Source: Anastrepha obliqua
Taxonomy: Eukaryota; Arthropoda; Insecta; Diptera; Tephritidae
Reading direction: 5' to 3'
Length of the DNA: 64,000 nucleotides
NCBI RefSeq assembly: GCF_027943255.1
Contig: NC_072893.1
Coordinates: 57,630,001-57,694,000, forward strand
Positions within the stretch are counted from its first letter, which is position 1. Each line of letters opens with the position of its first letter. The notes beneath the pieces are model-generated. The model was not told the DNA's origin. It searched no databases and saw only the letters and a list, made by a program, of their open reading frames with translations. The position numbers and the translations under genes were made by a program. This document shows, piece after piece, positions 22,521 to 33,579 of this stretch.

Positions 22521-23640
22521 TGGTCATTAAAATAGGTACCCCTAAGTTCATACGAAAAATAAAGTTTTTTAAATTAATATGTAATAACAGATATTCAATT
22601 GATTTTTTTTTTTTACTTCATAGATTAATACAACAAATATAAATAATAGTTCAAGGATATTTTAAAACTTAAACTAGTGACATTACGAACAAAAAGGAAA
22701 TATCCATGTGGTCATTAAAATAGGTACGAAATAGAAATAGATACGATACGAAAAGATTTGTTAAAAATGCTGTTTAAAGTTTAATCAAAACCCACTGTGA
22801 TCACCATGATTGTTAATGACTTTTTGTGTTCGATTTGGCATAAAATTGATAATCCTACGGCAGGTTTCTGTGAGAGTGGAATTCCATTGTTCTTTGATTT
22901 TTCGCCATAAATCTTACTTATTTCCCTTATTTCCTTATTTTCCTTTCCGATTCGCTTCCTTTAATCTCTCCAAAGGGTTTCAATGGGGTTTAGGTCGGGT
23001 GATTGGCTTGGCCAATCCATAACTTTAACATTGAGTACTATGTTGGTTCATTATCTTGCATAAAAAGCCACTGATGTGGCATATTCTCCTCAGCAAATGA
23101 TGGCATCACTTCTTGACGTATGTCCTTGTAAATAAATTTGTCCAATTTATTAGTTATTAGGTTAATATGTCCTACTCCATACCAAGGGAAGCATTCCCAA
23201 ATCATTATGTTGCCGCTACCGGTCATACTTGGTTTTTTTCGTGAACTGCAGTGAGAATTCTTGTTCTTTAGGACGTCTGACATTTCGCCCAGCATCACTT
23301 CCAAATAAATTTATTTTTGTTTCATCGCAAAGTGTTTTATAACATTTTTTATACCCTCTGGTCCACGATATTACTTGTGCTCTTCAGTAAACGTTTTCCT
23401 CTTCCTTTAATTTGTTTGTTTGAGCAGAGGAACTTTACGAGCTATTCTGCATGGCGGGTTTATGTTGTACACTCGACGCCGTACAGTTCTCGCTGATGCT
23501 ACGTTGTTGACTTCAGCTGCAATGGCTTCTTTCACGATCTCTCTCGGCAAGAGTCGCAATTGAAATTATCAGTAGTGAAAGTTACTTCATTTTTGCCACC
23601 ACGTCGTTTGGTGGATTTTTTTAGCTTAAGGGCATTTATC
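22521..23640 (-). mobile_element. Tc1-like element with repeated subterminal sites, right end lost
   Basis: The left end has two direct copies of GGTCATTAAAATAGGTAC, at about 22522 and 22709 (187 bp apart), an IR/DR layout known from several Tc1-type elements. The gene reads from right to left. The right end is not visible; a mariner fragment starts at 23641. Confidence 0.7.
22805..23600 (-). pseudogene. Tc1-like transposase, multiply frameshifted
   Basis: Minus-strand similarity runs in order: a REREIVKEAIA / SARTVRRRV helix-turn-helix part (about 23500), RKTFTEEHK (23390), GSGNIMIWECFPWYGVGHI (about 23170), FIYKDIRQEVMPSFAEENMP, FMQDNEPT (second catalytic Asp, near 23050) and a frameshifted DWPSQSPDLNPIE-type region (22960-23010). 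The longest open stretch is 88 codons. Inactive. Confidence 0.75.
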
Positions 23641-23885
23641 AGGTCTGTCCATAAGTTCGTGTGTTTTTAAAGGTGTTTTTAAAGTTAATAAAAAAAGATG
23701 TTTAAAGTATAATATTTATTATTCAATAATATATTTTCCTACATTATTTACAATGTCGCTCCAACGTTTAGGCAAATTTTTAATTGCCTGCTTAAAAAAT
23801 TGTTTGTCCTTGTTCACGGAAAAGGTGATAATCACAAGGTGCAATATCCGGAGAGAATAATAAACATATTAGATATTTTTAGTGG
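23641..23885 (-). pseudogene. Mariner C-terminal fragment
   Basis: On the minus strand YSPDIAPCDYHLF-like codons (about 23840-23875) carry the third catalytic Asp. A deletion follows, then KDKQFFKQAIKNLPKRWSDIV near 23760-23820 and NNVGKYIIE before the stop. The end CAGGTCTGTCCATAAGTT at 23641 may be the element terminus. Confidence 0.6.
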
Positions 23886-23893
23886 CATACATA

Positions 23894-24126
23894 CAAGGTG
23901 GCGCAAAATTAATCATCCTTAAGGAGAATTTCTAACTTTTGCAAATGACGTTGTACGCAAGTCATATTTGACATTTGTGCATTAAACAGCTGCATTATAT
24001 AAACAGACAATCAATGGAGCGCATACAGGTCCAAATATAGATTTCAATCATTAAAAATCATTTGTTTTTTGTTTATTAAAAGAGTTATTCAAAACAAAAC
24101 TGATTGATTAATTTTGCTCTACCTTG
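23894..24126. mobile_element. Mariner-type MITE, copy 1 (233 bp)
   Basis: Left end CAAGGTGGCGCAAAATTAA; right end inverted CAAGGTAGAGCAAAATTAA. TA lies on both sides (23892-23893, 24127-24128). No coding capacity. A second copy lies at 56017-56180. Confidence 0.82.
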
Positions 24127-24184
24127 TATATATATATTTATATTTCACAGTATATATGTAGTTACAGTTACAGACAATAACTAA

Positions 24185-24475
24185 TTCACATTGATACTAC
24201 AGCGCAAATGGAATAGGATTGGCCATACGTTCCGCAAGCCAGCGACCGTCATAAGAATAATGGCTCTGGACTGGAACATAAAAGTATCGCGTCACAAGGG
24301 ATGCCCTGCAGGATTTTGGCGACGCAGCCTTAATGAAGATTTTTTAGATATTTACGAATCTTTCTCATGCACCCAAATTAAGACGAAAGCGAGAAGTAGA
24401 CAAACTTGAAAAGCATTTTTTTCGGCACTATGCGCCCAAAGGCGGCGCAATTGGAACTACTAATAATAATACAGT
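24185..24475 (+). pseudogene. Non-LTR retrotransposon 3' end fragment
   Basis: Encodes RKWNRIGHTFRK, ALDWN, a WRRSLNEDF block and FFSALCAQRRRNWNY before TAA. This is the C-terminal tail that follows the reverse transcriptase in RTE-like elements. It ends in an (ATA)n-like tail, ACTACTAATAATAATA. Only the last hundred residues remain. Confidence 0.65.
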
Positions 24476-24559
24476 TACATTGCATCGGGTCATATTATAC
24501 CGCAAATTAAAAAAAGTTGTCTCACAGTTTCATTTGTGTGCTCGCTTGTTCGGAAATTA

Positions 24560-25050
24560 GGTGATGAAAACTGGTTCACATGCCAAGAGAAGATCCGGTG
24601 AGTCGGTCCAAACGATACAAAACCCAGATGAATAGGCAAGAAAATTTAGCTCAGTGTTTAAATTGGTAGGATCAAGCACTCAACGTGAACCTCTACGTTC
24701 AACAACCATTCGAATTGATGGCGCATTGAGCAGGCGATCCATTAGAAGTGACAGGAGTTTGCAAAAACGAAGGATGTTGGTTCTATCAAGACAAGACAAC
24801 GCCAGGCTGCCACATTTTTAACAGCTCATCAGCAGCTACTTACGTGATCTTGGAAGGGAGACTCTGTCGAATTCGTCGGCTTGTTTAGACATAGCGCCAA
24901 ACGTTTATCAATTTTTCAAGCACTTTTCAAGTTTTATTGATGGTCCAAAACAAGCCTCAAGAGAGTTTATTTACCTCAATAATCGCGGGCTTATGAAATT
25001 TTTTTCAAAATGCATACAAGTTATTGAATAAAATGGCGCAAATTTCATCT
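24560..25050 (+). pseudogene. Heavily decayed mariner transposase remnant
   Basis: In one frame from about 24835, YLRDLGRETL, CLDIAPNVYQFFK, DGPKQASREF and CIQVIE mirror the C-terminal third of mariner transposases, where Asp of DYHLF has become Val-Tyr-Gln. Upstream, SRQDNARLPHF near 24790 resembles the HQDNARPH motif. Several stops. Confidence is limited by decay. Confidence 0.5.
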
Positions 25051-25196
25051 ACTCTGGGTAACTCCGACTGTATTAATTTCTTATTCGAAATGAAGTGAAA
25101 AAGGTAAAATTTTGTAGCTGTCAAAATATTACTTCAGCATTTTTTAATTTACTTTTACTTACTAACTTATATGGCTTGATTAAGGATCACAACCCG

Positions 25197-26260
25197 TTAC
25201 CGGCCGACTGTAACAAGTCTCGCCAGGAGTCTCTGCTTTGCACGCGCCTTCTCCAATTTGTTACACCAAGCGATTATAGGGTTTCTTCGACTTGGTCCTT
25301 CTTTGCCGGAGCTTCTGCATCCATATGCTCGGCATAGCCCAGCCAGCGCAAGCGCTGAATATTGGTTCACTATATCCATATCGTCGTAACATCTCATTTG
25401 CAGTTCCCTATGATGTTGAAATTGAAATTTCAAAAGGTCGAGCCAAGGAGCATCAGAAGATTTGGTGGCTCCTAAAACGCTCAGGCTAAAAAGCCCCCTG
25501 CATTTAAAGCTCTGGAAAGGGGGTAGATAATCAAGGAGGGATGAAGAAAATATCAAAGAAAGAGATAGGAAAGAATAGATACAGTAATAGAGATAGTTAG
25601 TCCTGTGAGAATTTTCCAGATTCCATCTGTAAATATCCTCCAGTTTTAGAGAACGGATATTACTCATTCTCATGACATCCGAACTCAAAACTCGTAGCCG
25701 TGCTCTAGCAAAGGTAGGACGCTCACAGAGAAAGTGATCAGTACTATCCGCCTCCTCCAAGCATCACAGGCACATTGGGTCCTCAATGATTCCAATGGTG
25801 GTCATATGATACCGACCATCAACCGAACGTCTTTCCTTCTAAGTTCTAGTAGAAAGTTTGACAGTTTTCTGTTCGGACTTGTCACAAAACAATTTTCAGT
25901 TCTGCACCGTTCTAGACCGGACCATCGCACTTTATGTAGATTGCCTACAAACCAATTCATGATTCTTGCGGTACTGATTCCGATTATTGGCTCTGGCCCT
26001 TGTGGGGGAACCGCTGATCCACGGTTGGCCAATTCATAGGCAATTTCGTTTTCTTGAACACCTGAGTGTCCTGGAACCCATATAAGCGCAAGCCTGTGAT
26101 ACTTATTACTATCATTTAAGTACCATCCGGCTCCACACCCTATTTCATTCTTGCACCTATCGGTAAAGAAAATATCCGTCAAACCTCCCTGCATGCATTC
26201 TGGATTACTCCATTGCTCACTCAATGGAAATCTGACATCAAATTTCCTTCCAAATCAAAC
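25197..26260 (-). pseudogene. Non-LTR retrotransposon fragment (RNase H and C-terminus)
   Basis: Read on the minus strand. 26224-25802 has FFTDRCKNEIGCGAGWYL, the start of RNase H, joined directly to ALIWVPGHSGVQENEIAYELA from its end, so the middle of the domain with its Glu and central Asp is deleted. A frameshift near 25790 follows. The tail at 25760-25620 has EEADSTDHFLCERPTFARARLRVL, the region that usually holds a zinc knuckle. I/R1-like by domain order. The sequence below 25560 is probably 3' untranslated. Confidence 0.8.
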
Positions 26261-26544
26261 CGTGGGTATCAGGTCGGGTTTAGGTGTCAAAAACAGTGGA
26301 TAATGCTCAGATAGCAACTTAAAGATTTCTCTGTGTTCCGTCTTCGTGCCAGAAACCATATTTATGGAGTCTACACTTTGCTTTTATTGCTTTCTGTTGT
26401 ATCTTAAGATCCAGGGGGAGCAAATCAAACATATATTAGCATTTAGGGCATCACCAAAGGTTATACTCATGGCACCCGTGATGCATAAACATACACTTCT
26501 TTACAGCCTGTATAGTTCCCGGATTGTGGATTTAACCATGCTAC

Positions 26545-26870
26545 GTCGCCACCAGACCACAAAAGCGTAATTGATGATTGGTGATGCCATCAGCATATGC
26601 AAGGAGCTGGACACTTTTGGTGAAAATAGTGTAATTTCGATGAACACCGGCTCTCCACATCACGCCTTCCATGAGGAAGTTGAAGAGGTCGTACGATAGT
26701 GGATCGCCTTGTCTGAAACCTCGGTATTGAAAGGTTCGGAGACGTCGTTTTCTACCTTGACTGAGCTGGATGTGATGCTCAATGTCATTTTGCAAAGTCG
26801 AATCAGTTTCGCGGGAATACTGAGCTCAGACAATGTGGCGTATAGGCGATCCCTTATCAGGCTAACGAAA
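26545..26870 (-). pseudogene. RTE-like reverse transcriptase palm fragment
   Basis: Minus-strand codons give DRLYATLSELSIPAKLIRLCKMTL, a frameshift near 26720, then GFRQGDPLSYDLFNFLMEGV and VQLLAYADG. The catalytic YADD is changed to YADG. The similarity continues the same family as 9062-10005, covering the part just upstream of it. Confidence 0.75.
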
Positions 26871-27369
26871 TTTTAATTTATTTTTATTTTTGAACAAATG
26901 TATAGTATCTCAAGAATATTGTGCCAAAAGTTCAAGTAGTATGAAGTAAAATAAACGAAACTATGATTATTTGCGCGTCCATTGCTTCCGGCCGGGTTTC
27001 TAACTATATCTGCTCGACTTTAAAGCTTTTTTCTTATGCCGAAGATTAAGTTGGATTAGCTTGAGTGACTGTCATCCGGCACACTTAGGCCTGAATAGGC
27101 CCAGTGTGATAGAACTGGAGCTCATCACTTACACTCCTGAGTCTTCTCTGAAACCAATCAATTTGAAATATATCAGACTGCTAAAATTTAAAATAGCAAA
27201 GTTTCGTATGGAAACTTCTAAACGGACCCTTTTAACATTAAAAAAAGTGAAAGTATGCAAAAAAATGACTTTCCTGGTAAACCTGTATGAAAAAATTCAT
27301 TCAAATCCACAGGTTATAAAAAACAATCTTAATAAGTTATGGAATTAAATTAGTTATGTATGTACGTAC
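26871..27369. other. No gene; possible non-LTR 3' tail
   Basis: About 27035-27115 reads TTAAGTTGGATTAGC ... GACTGTCATCC ... CACACTTAGGCC ... GGCCCAGTGTGATA. It resembles, as far as I can judge, the 3' tail type of the non-LTR fragment at 37618-38060. The 95-codon frame at 27061-27348 has no recognised domain. Confidence 0.35.
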
Positions 27370-27960
27370 ATAGAAAAAATATTGCGTGATTCTCTTTCAA
27401 TACAAAACAAAAAAGGCGATTACGCGTGCACCTCTCCAGTGTATTAATCAATTAAACATTAAACAAAACGCCTTGACGAGAATAGTGAGAGATTTGTTTT
27501 TTAATTTCAAACCAAGAGAAAGGACTTCTCTTCTTAGAATACTTCATTCCGATTTGAAAATTTGTTCCTATGGAACAGGGCTGGCGGCTTTTGCTTTGCT
27601 TATTTTATACCTAAAATACATATATTTTAGAAATAGCTTCGGTATCAATTTTTTGCTTTTCAAGCTTAGCTTAAACTAATTATCATGGATAGATAGGTAC
27701 AATTGTTTTTTTTCCAATTAAGGGCTGTGGACAACCTTTTCAGCTAAGAGGTGGGCAGATCGCCAAATTCAGTTGTAGTGACTGTGCCATTTATACAAAG
27801 CTTCTAACGAAAAAGCATCTACGAATTACCTGCAATTCTTGACTGTAATGAAAAGCTTCTACATATTTAATGAATTGCGCACAACCAACAGCGCGACATA
27901 TTTAATGGGGGTGAGAGATAAAAACAAGCAAAAGTCAAATAAGGAGCTATTGAATTCGGC
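27370..27960 (+). repeat. Unclassified repeat family R, copy 1
   Basis: Shares ordered blocks with four other copies: AAAAAGGCGATTACG, CACCTCTCCAGT, GACAACCTTTTCAGCTAAGAG, AGATCGCC, CTAACGAAAAAGCATC and AATGAATTGCGCACAACC. No gene is visible. All five copies point the same way. Confidence 0.75.
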
Positions 27961-28604
27961 CCGGACCGTGCAATATAAATATTCGTGCGCATTTTAATGA
28001 AATTTAATTTGACCTGGCTATTAATTTTTGGAATCATACAAATTCATGGACAATGAGAGTTATAGTTTCTACCACAAATAGCATTCCGCTGCCAGCAGTA
28101 GTAATAAATGCTTAGACTAGTCTTTATAAGGAACATAATTTAATCACTCATTTACTAGCGCTATTAGAAATTTGAATGGCAGAAAAGATATAAAAGTCTT
28201 AATACCTTAAATTCTTAAAATTTTAAACTTAAAATACGATACGGGAAATTACAAAGCTGACAAAGTGTGTATAATTTTTTACTTTCTAATTTTTAGCTAC
28301 CCAAAGCAGCCCTCATAAAAAGGACAGAGGCAAATACAAAGCATGGAAGAGCATGCAAAATTGTGTACAAAGCAGAACGCGTATTTACCAACAAAAATAT
28401 TATGTATTGTGAAAAGTTAATTTTTTCTTTGAATAGGGGGTGAGCCTAAAATTTAGCGCATTTCGCATACGTGGAGATTACAAAATTGGGAGAAGGAAAG
28501 AGTAAACAGAACGTTGAGATTATTTTTCTTTTTAAAAATTTGTAATAGTTTATATAAATATTTATACATATACTATATACATATAGGTATATATATAATT
28601 ATAC
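27961..28604. other. No feature recognised
   Basis: AT-rich DNA without a supported gene. A TATA-rich tract lies at 28550-28602 next to the mariner at 28605. Confidence 0.5.
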
Positions 28605-29898
28605 TTACACTATTTACAAAGTGACTTTTCGTGTTAATCGAAAATCGTATTTTGTCAATAGATGTCGTTGGAATCATCTATCTCCAGTGCTACCAATCAC
28701 ATTGAGTCATATCATATGGTGTTAGAAAGGTGACATTTTAAGCTTAATTTAACCAAAAAAAATTATATTCGGAGAAGTTGAAAAAGAGTTATAGCTGTTC
28801 AAAAATGAGTGAAAATAATGAAGAAATTTGTTATATTTTGAAATTTTTGTATAAAAAAGGCCACGCAAGCCACCAATGAAATTAGTGAAGTTTACGGAGA
28901 CGATGCTTTATCAGTTCGTGTAGCACAACAATGGTTCGCTCGCTTCGGTTCTGGAAATTTCGATATGAAAGATGCACCTCGCTCCGGTCGACCTATCGTT
29001 GAAAAAGTCGATGAAATTATGGAAAAGATTGACCAGGACCGTCACATAAGCTGCCATGACATCGCCAAGGCACTAAACATTCATCATCAAATGGTTTTGA
29101 ACCAATTAAAAAGGGCTGGTTACAAAAAGAAGCTCGATGTTTGGGTACCACATGAATTGACTGTGAAAAATTTAATGGACCGAATTAACATCTGCGATTC
29201 TTTGCTGAAACGAAATGAAATCGAACCATTTCTGAAGCGAATGGTAACAGGAAACGAAAAGTGGATCAAATACGACAATAATGTGCGACAAAGATCATGG
29301 TGCAAGGGTGGTGAAGCTCAACAAATGGTCGCAAAGCCAGGATTGACGCCTCGAAAGGTTATGCTATGTATTTGGTGGGATTGGAAAGGAATCATCCACT
29401 ATGAGCTGCTCCAGCCTGCTCGAACGATTGATTCTACACTTTACTGTCAACAACTGATGAGATTGAAGCAAGTAATCGAAAAAAAACGGCCAGAACTGAT
29501 CAGCAGAAAGGGCGTCGTCTTCCATCGGGACAACGTTAGGCCACACACATCTTTGATGACTCGGCAAAACCTGGGAAAGCTTGGCTGGGAAGTTTTGATG
29601 CATCCACCATATAGCCCTGACTTTGCACCATCGGACTACCATTTGTTTCGGTCAATGCAGAACTCCCTTAATGGAGTAAAGTTGGCTTCAAGAGAAGCCT
29701 GTGAAAATTAATTGTCGCAGTTTTTCGTCGAGAAACTACGAAAGTTTCACACTGATGGAATAATGTCTCTAGAAGAAAAATGGCAAAAGGTGATCGAACA
29801 AAATGGTACATATTTGGATTAATAAAGTTCATTATAAATATAAAAAAAATGAGTTGAAGTTTGATTAGAAATACGAAAAGACTTTTTCGACTACCCAA
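28605..29898 (+). mobile_element. Mariner element, mellifera-type, about 1.29 kb
   Basis: The right end, read on the minus strand, is TTGGGTAGTCGAAAAAGTC followed by TTTTCGTATT, with TA at 29899-29900. The left end is eroded (TTACACTATTTACAAAGTG then ACTTTTCGTGTT), so 28605 is approximate. The protein closely resembles the mellifera subfamily. Confidence 0.85.
28805..29822 (+). pseudogene. Mellifera-type mariner transposase, first catalytic Asp lost
   Basis: ATG at 28805 opens MSENNEEICYILKFLYKKG. A frameshift in the A-run near 28855 breaks the frame, which recovers as FARFGSGNFDMKDAPRSGRP. From 28965 a 248-codon open stretch covers the second helix-turn-helix (DIAKALNIHHQMVLNQLKRAGY), WVPHELT and all three catalytic blocks: GNEKW near 29250, HRDNVRPH near 29529 and APSDYHLF near 29628. 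The first block should be GDEKW; Asp is replaced by Asn (codon 29253-29255), which should abolish cleavage. A TAA at 29709-29711 cuts the tail, which continues to QKVIEQNGTYLD at 29822. Two independent kinds of damage. Confidence 0.88.
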
Positions 29899-29900
29899 TA

Positions 29901-30559
29901 TTCTATACTCTCCTTGTCATTTATATTCCTTTAATTTTGTATTTCTTATACTCACCTTCCATACTACCAAACGTTTAAAACAATATAAAGTTTTATATAT
30001 CCATATATTTACCCCTTAGACTAATATTAGAACCCTTATACATTAGAGTGGGCCGAAAAAAAAAATTTTTTTAGGATCGAATTCTAATAGTGCAGAAAAG
30101 TTGCACTGTTAGGCTAATAAAGTGTGTGCCAAATTTCCGCCCAATCGAACGATATCTTCTGTCGCCAGCAGAGACCTCAAATATTGAAATTTCAATTTAA
30201 ATTCTGAACAATTTTAACTTTTTTGAAAATACTATATGCTATCATACCGGTAAATGTTAAATACAAATTTTATACGAGAAGGCCCACCGAAACAGTTTAA
30301 TTCACTACGCTCCACTCTGTTTGTTTGATCAAGCAATCCGTTTATGGAGCTCCCAGTAGCTCGTCCTTGTACTGCGAGTTGAATTGAAGTTACAGCAATT
30401 ACTTTGTCTGTTTTTTCTTCCGCGTTATTCGAAAGATATTATTTCGTAAAAAAGCATTTAATTATAATCTTTTATTAAAAGTTTATATGACGATAATGGC
30501 CAAATAACCAAATTTTCCTTAGACAAACGTTTAATTGCCCATTGTTTGGAAGTCTTAAA
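29901..30559. other. No gene; possible small MITE
   Basis: TTAGAGTGGGCCGAAAAA at about 30044 and GGCCCACCGAAAC (30268) followed by CGCTCCACTCTG (30310) could be the two ends of a roughly 270-bp MITE. The inverted match is short and the right boundary ambiguous. Confidence 0.35.
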
Positions 30560-31790
30560 GATTTGCCAGATCATCAACTACCAAGTTATGAAGATGTAAT
30601 GAGATGTTGTTCTTTTCAAAGACGGGAACTGGGAGTATAGTCAGGAGGAAACAGAGACTTTTTGATATTTCATCTTGTAAGTGTCAAGATTTTACAACTT
30701 GCTCATGTCCAAGAGAAAAAAAAGTTCCTCAAAAAGAGTAAACTTTTCTGTCAGACCAAAGGGGTGCTCGTATAGGCCGTATCGGAATATTGGACATACC
30801 AGAAACAAAGAGACAAATTACTAATAAAAAATTCTGTGGTCCAGAAAACTATCACTCTTGCTCTACGTTCGGCTGCAATATATCGAAAGTGAAATATGGT
30901 TGAGAAAGTGACCCCTCTAATTCTGATACTAGTCAGCCGAACTTATTCATTGGTTTTGATTCCCCCTCTACTTCTCAAATGCGTATGAGATTACAGAAAC
31001 TGCAGTTATAAGCCAGCGATATGGCGTAAGTGATAGAGCAACGGCAATGCTTGTTAATTCAGCACTTAAAGATGTTGGTTTGATCTCTTCCGAATCACGA
31101 ATCCTCATAACAGATAAAAACAAAATTAGACGCGAGAAAAACCTAGTGCGCCGTGAAATAAAACTCAAAGACCGCGTCAATGCCGTTGCTCCAAAGGCCA
31201 TTATATTTTGATGGTCGAAAAGACGACACATACATATATTCAGGTCAAAAGGGGAAACAAATTCGACCGTCAGGTGCTCAAAGAAGAACATATTTCGATT
31301 TATTTAGTCTGGATCGCAATATTTAGCTCACGTTACACCGAAATCAGGCAGCGCTGTGGATATTACAGACAGTATTTATGAAGCGGTTATAAAAGAGGAT
31401 GGTTTCGCGGAATTAATAATAGGAGGTTGTGATGGAACCGCAGTTAATACCTGACCAAAAGGAGGGATCTTAAGATGTCTGGAGGTTAAACTGGAACGTT
31501 CGCTTCAGTGGACGATATGCCTTCTCCATTTCAATGAACTACCGTTTGTGAATTACCCGACATCTTAATTATGGATGTCGGCAAAGATCAAAAGTATTTG
31601 CTGGGAATATCAAAGGCAATCCAAAGAGGTACTTGCCCATCGGAATTTATATTTTGTGATCCTGGTCGAATCAACCATAGTAGAATTTTGCGTTTGTATA
31701 TTTCATACTGTTCGACCTTCAGCTAAGCTCAAAGATCTTGTAAATATTTACTGACCGTCTATGTCCCATTGTGGTTTAAAATACGAAATA
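30560..31790 (+). pseudogene. Decayed copy of a multi-copy arthropod protein of unknown function
   Basis: Frames shift often, but a protein can be followed: LPDHQLPSYEDVMRCCSFQRRELG (30556-30635), a Cys-rich CKCQDFTTCSCPREKKVP (about 30685-30735), FLSDQRGARIGRIGILDIPETK (30745), VSDRATAMLVNSALKDVGL (31028-31080), SRILITDKNKIRREKNLVRREIKLKD, a FDGRKDDT-like block (about 31208), LIIGGCDGTAVNT (31417), GGILRCLEVKLERSLQWTICLLHFNELP (31465-31550), KDQKYLLGISKAIQRG (31590), a DPGRINHSR block (31660) and ILRLYIS (31690). I recognise this order of motifs from uncharacterised, repeated arthropod proteins. I cannot name a function. The FDGRKD and GCDG blocks might hold acidic catalytic residues of a transposase, which is speculation. 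Confidence 0.6.
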
Positions 31791-32396
31791 ATACATACAT
31801 ACATATGTAAGCTGTTAGTTAAGTGAAAATTATAAAAACATATGTTTCGGAATAAAGGACTTAGTTCTAAAATAAATAAGAAAGCGCGAATATGTGTTCT
31901 TAGTTTGCAAAAAAGTTAAATCGAAGGCTTTGCTGTTCGCGTATTCATCCCACAAGCGAATTAAGTGGTTTCATAAAAAGGAAAAATTAATTAATAGGAA
32001 AATTTTCATAGCGTCCGAGTGCATGAAAAATAAAAACAAACCAAATTAAGATGTGTGGAATATAATAATAACAAAATCAAAATCAATACATAATAACATG
32101 AAAAAAGGAATTGTAATAAATACGTTCGTACATACATACATACATATACAAGTGCATATGTACATATTATATATGCAAATTTCAGTGTGCTCATTTTAAG
32201 CGCATTTTAAAAGTGCAACAAAAATTACCTGTGAGTTTTTTTAGCAAGTCTGGTGTCGCGTCGAATACCTACCTACATACACATACGAATACATATGTAT
32301 GTACCAACAAATTGCAAACAACTAATGAATTATCTGTGCAATATACATAGTGGGAGCGAAAAGGACAAAACATACCTACAAGCAAGTGCGTATATA
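31791..32396. other. No gene recognised; microsatellites
   Basis: CATA/GTAT tracts at 31793-31808, 32126-32165 and 32270-32303. The 127-codon minus frame at 32269-32652 belongs mostly to the element starting at 32397. Confidence 0.55.
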
Positions 32397-32756
32397 AAGG
32401 GTTTTTCAATAAGGGCGGGTAGATGTTGAAATGGAATAAAATGGCGTTTGCTGTGTGGCACGTAGCGCCGTCCTGCTGGAACCACATGTCGTCTAGGTCC
32501 ATATGGTTCAATATGGGCCATAAGAAATTGGTAGGGCCACCACGTCTACCGAAAAATGGCCGCAATGCTCGCAACGTTTGCGTTAATGAACACTCATTTT
32601 CATAATAAAGTTTTATCATTTGAACGTGCTGTTCAATCGTGTAACTTGCCATGATGATTTGGTATAAGCAACTGAATAATAAACAAAATATTTGACAGAT
32701 GTCACCAAAACAAAATGGCTACCACAGGGCGCCAAAATCGACCCGCGCCAACCCTT
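32397..32756 (-). mobile_element. DD41D-type element reduced to a 360-bp MITE (copy A)
   Basis: Ends AAGGGTTTTTCAA (left) and AAGGGTTGGCGCGGGTCG (right, minus strand), with TA on both sides (32395-32396, 32757-32758). The remaining minus-strand frame joins the transposase start (MASYTIEQHVQM ... RPFFGRRGGP) directly to FLWPILNHMDLDDMWFQQDGATCHT, then to the element end. Everything else is deleted. Its last junction is the same as in copy B at 34305-35206. Confidence 0.9.
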
Positions 32757-32758
32757 TA

Positions 32759-33141
32759 GTATAATACGTATGTATGTATCATACGAAATGAGTGCCAAGG
32801 AATAAAGTGGTATCCATAGGGCATTCTGCATAAAAACAACCAGTGGTGTAAAAATATAAAATTAATATTATTAATACCCCCCGCTAAATACAATAAGAAA
32901 AATAGGCAAGCAAGCTAAATAGTGAAAATTTATTTAAAGTAAAGTAGAATAGGAACAAGTAAAAAAAAAATCTGTAAACAAATAAATAGACATATGTTTA
33001 TACGGATGTATATACAGGCAGTAGCGGGCACTGAAATATGGACACTCAAAAATTCACACAATTTTTAATGCATTTTTGCACACCTGAAATCTATCTACGT
33101 AGAAATAAATATTTTGAATGGATATATAGTACATACATATA
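32759..33141. other. No feature recognised
   Basis: About 380 AT-rich bases between two elements; nothing supported. Confidence 0.5.
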
Positions 33142-33579
33142 CAGCTATGGATAGAGAAATAACGCACTTATAGTGGTCCTCTGTACGAATTGTTATTTCT
33201 TAGAATATTAATTGATATCCGTGCATATTTTTGTATCATTGTTATGCTGTGAATCACATCTCTCTAATATCGGAAAATAAGTCACGTTAACTTTTTAATG
33301 TTTATTTTCGTCAGGTTTCACTTGAAATCTATTTAATATTACCACGTTGGACAACGAAATAGCGCAGCTCTATAAGATGATTAAAGCAAATTTTATTCGG
33401 TGAATTTTTGTTTGTTATAATTGCAAATATAATAGTGTCCTATAAAATCATTATTGGGCATGGAAAGGGAAGTGCACTTTTTAAGTTATTTCGCAAGATT
33501 ACACCGGAAATAAATTAGGAATATAGCCCGAAAATAAAAAGCACAGTTACACGAAGAAGCTTCAATAAAAATAAATTGT

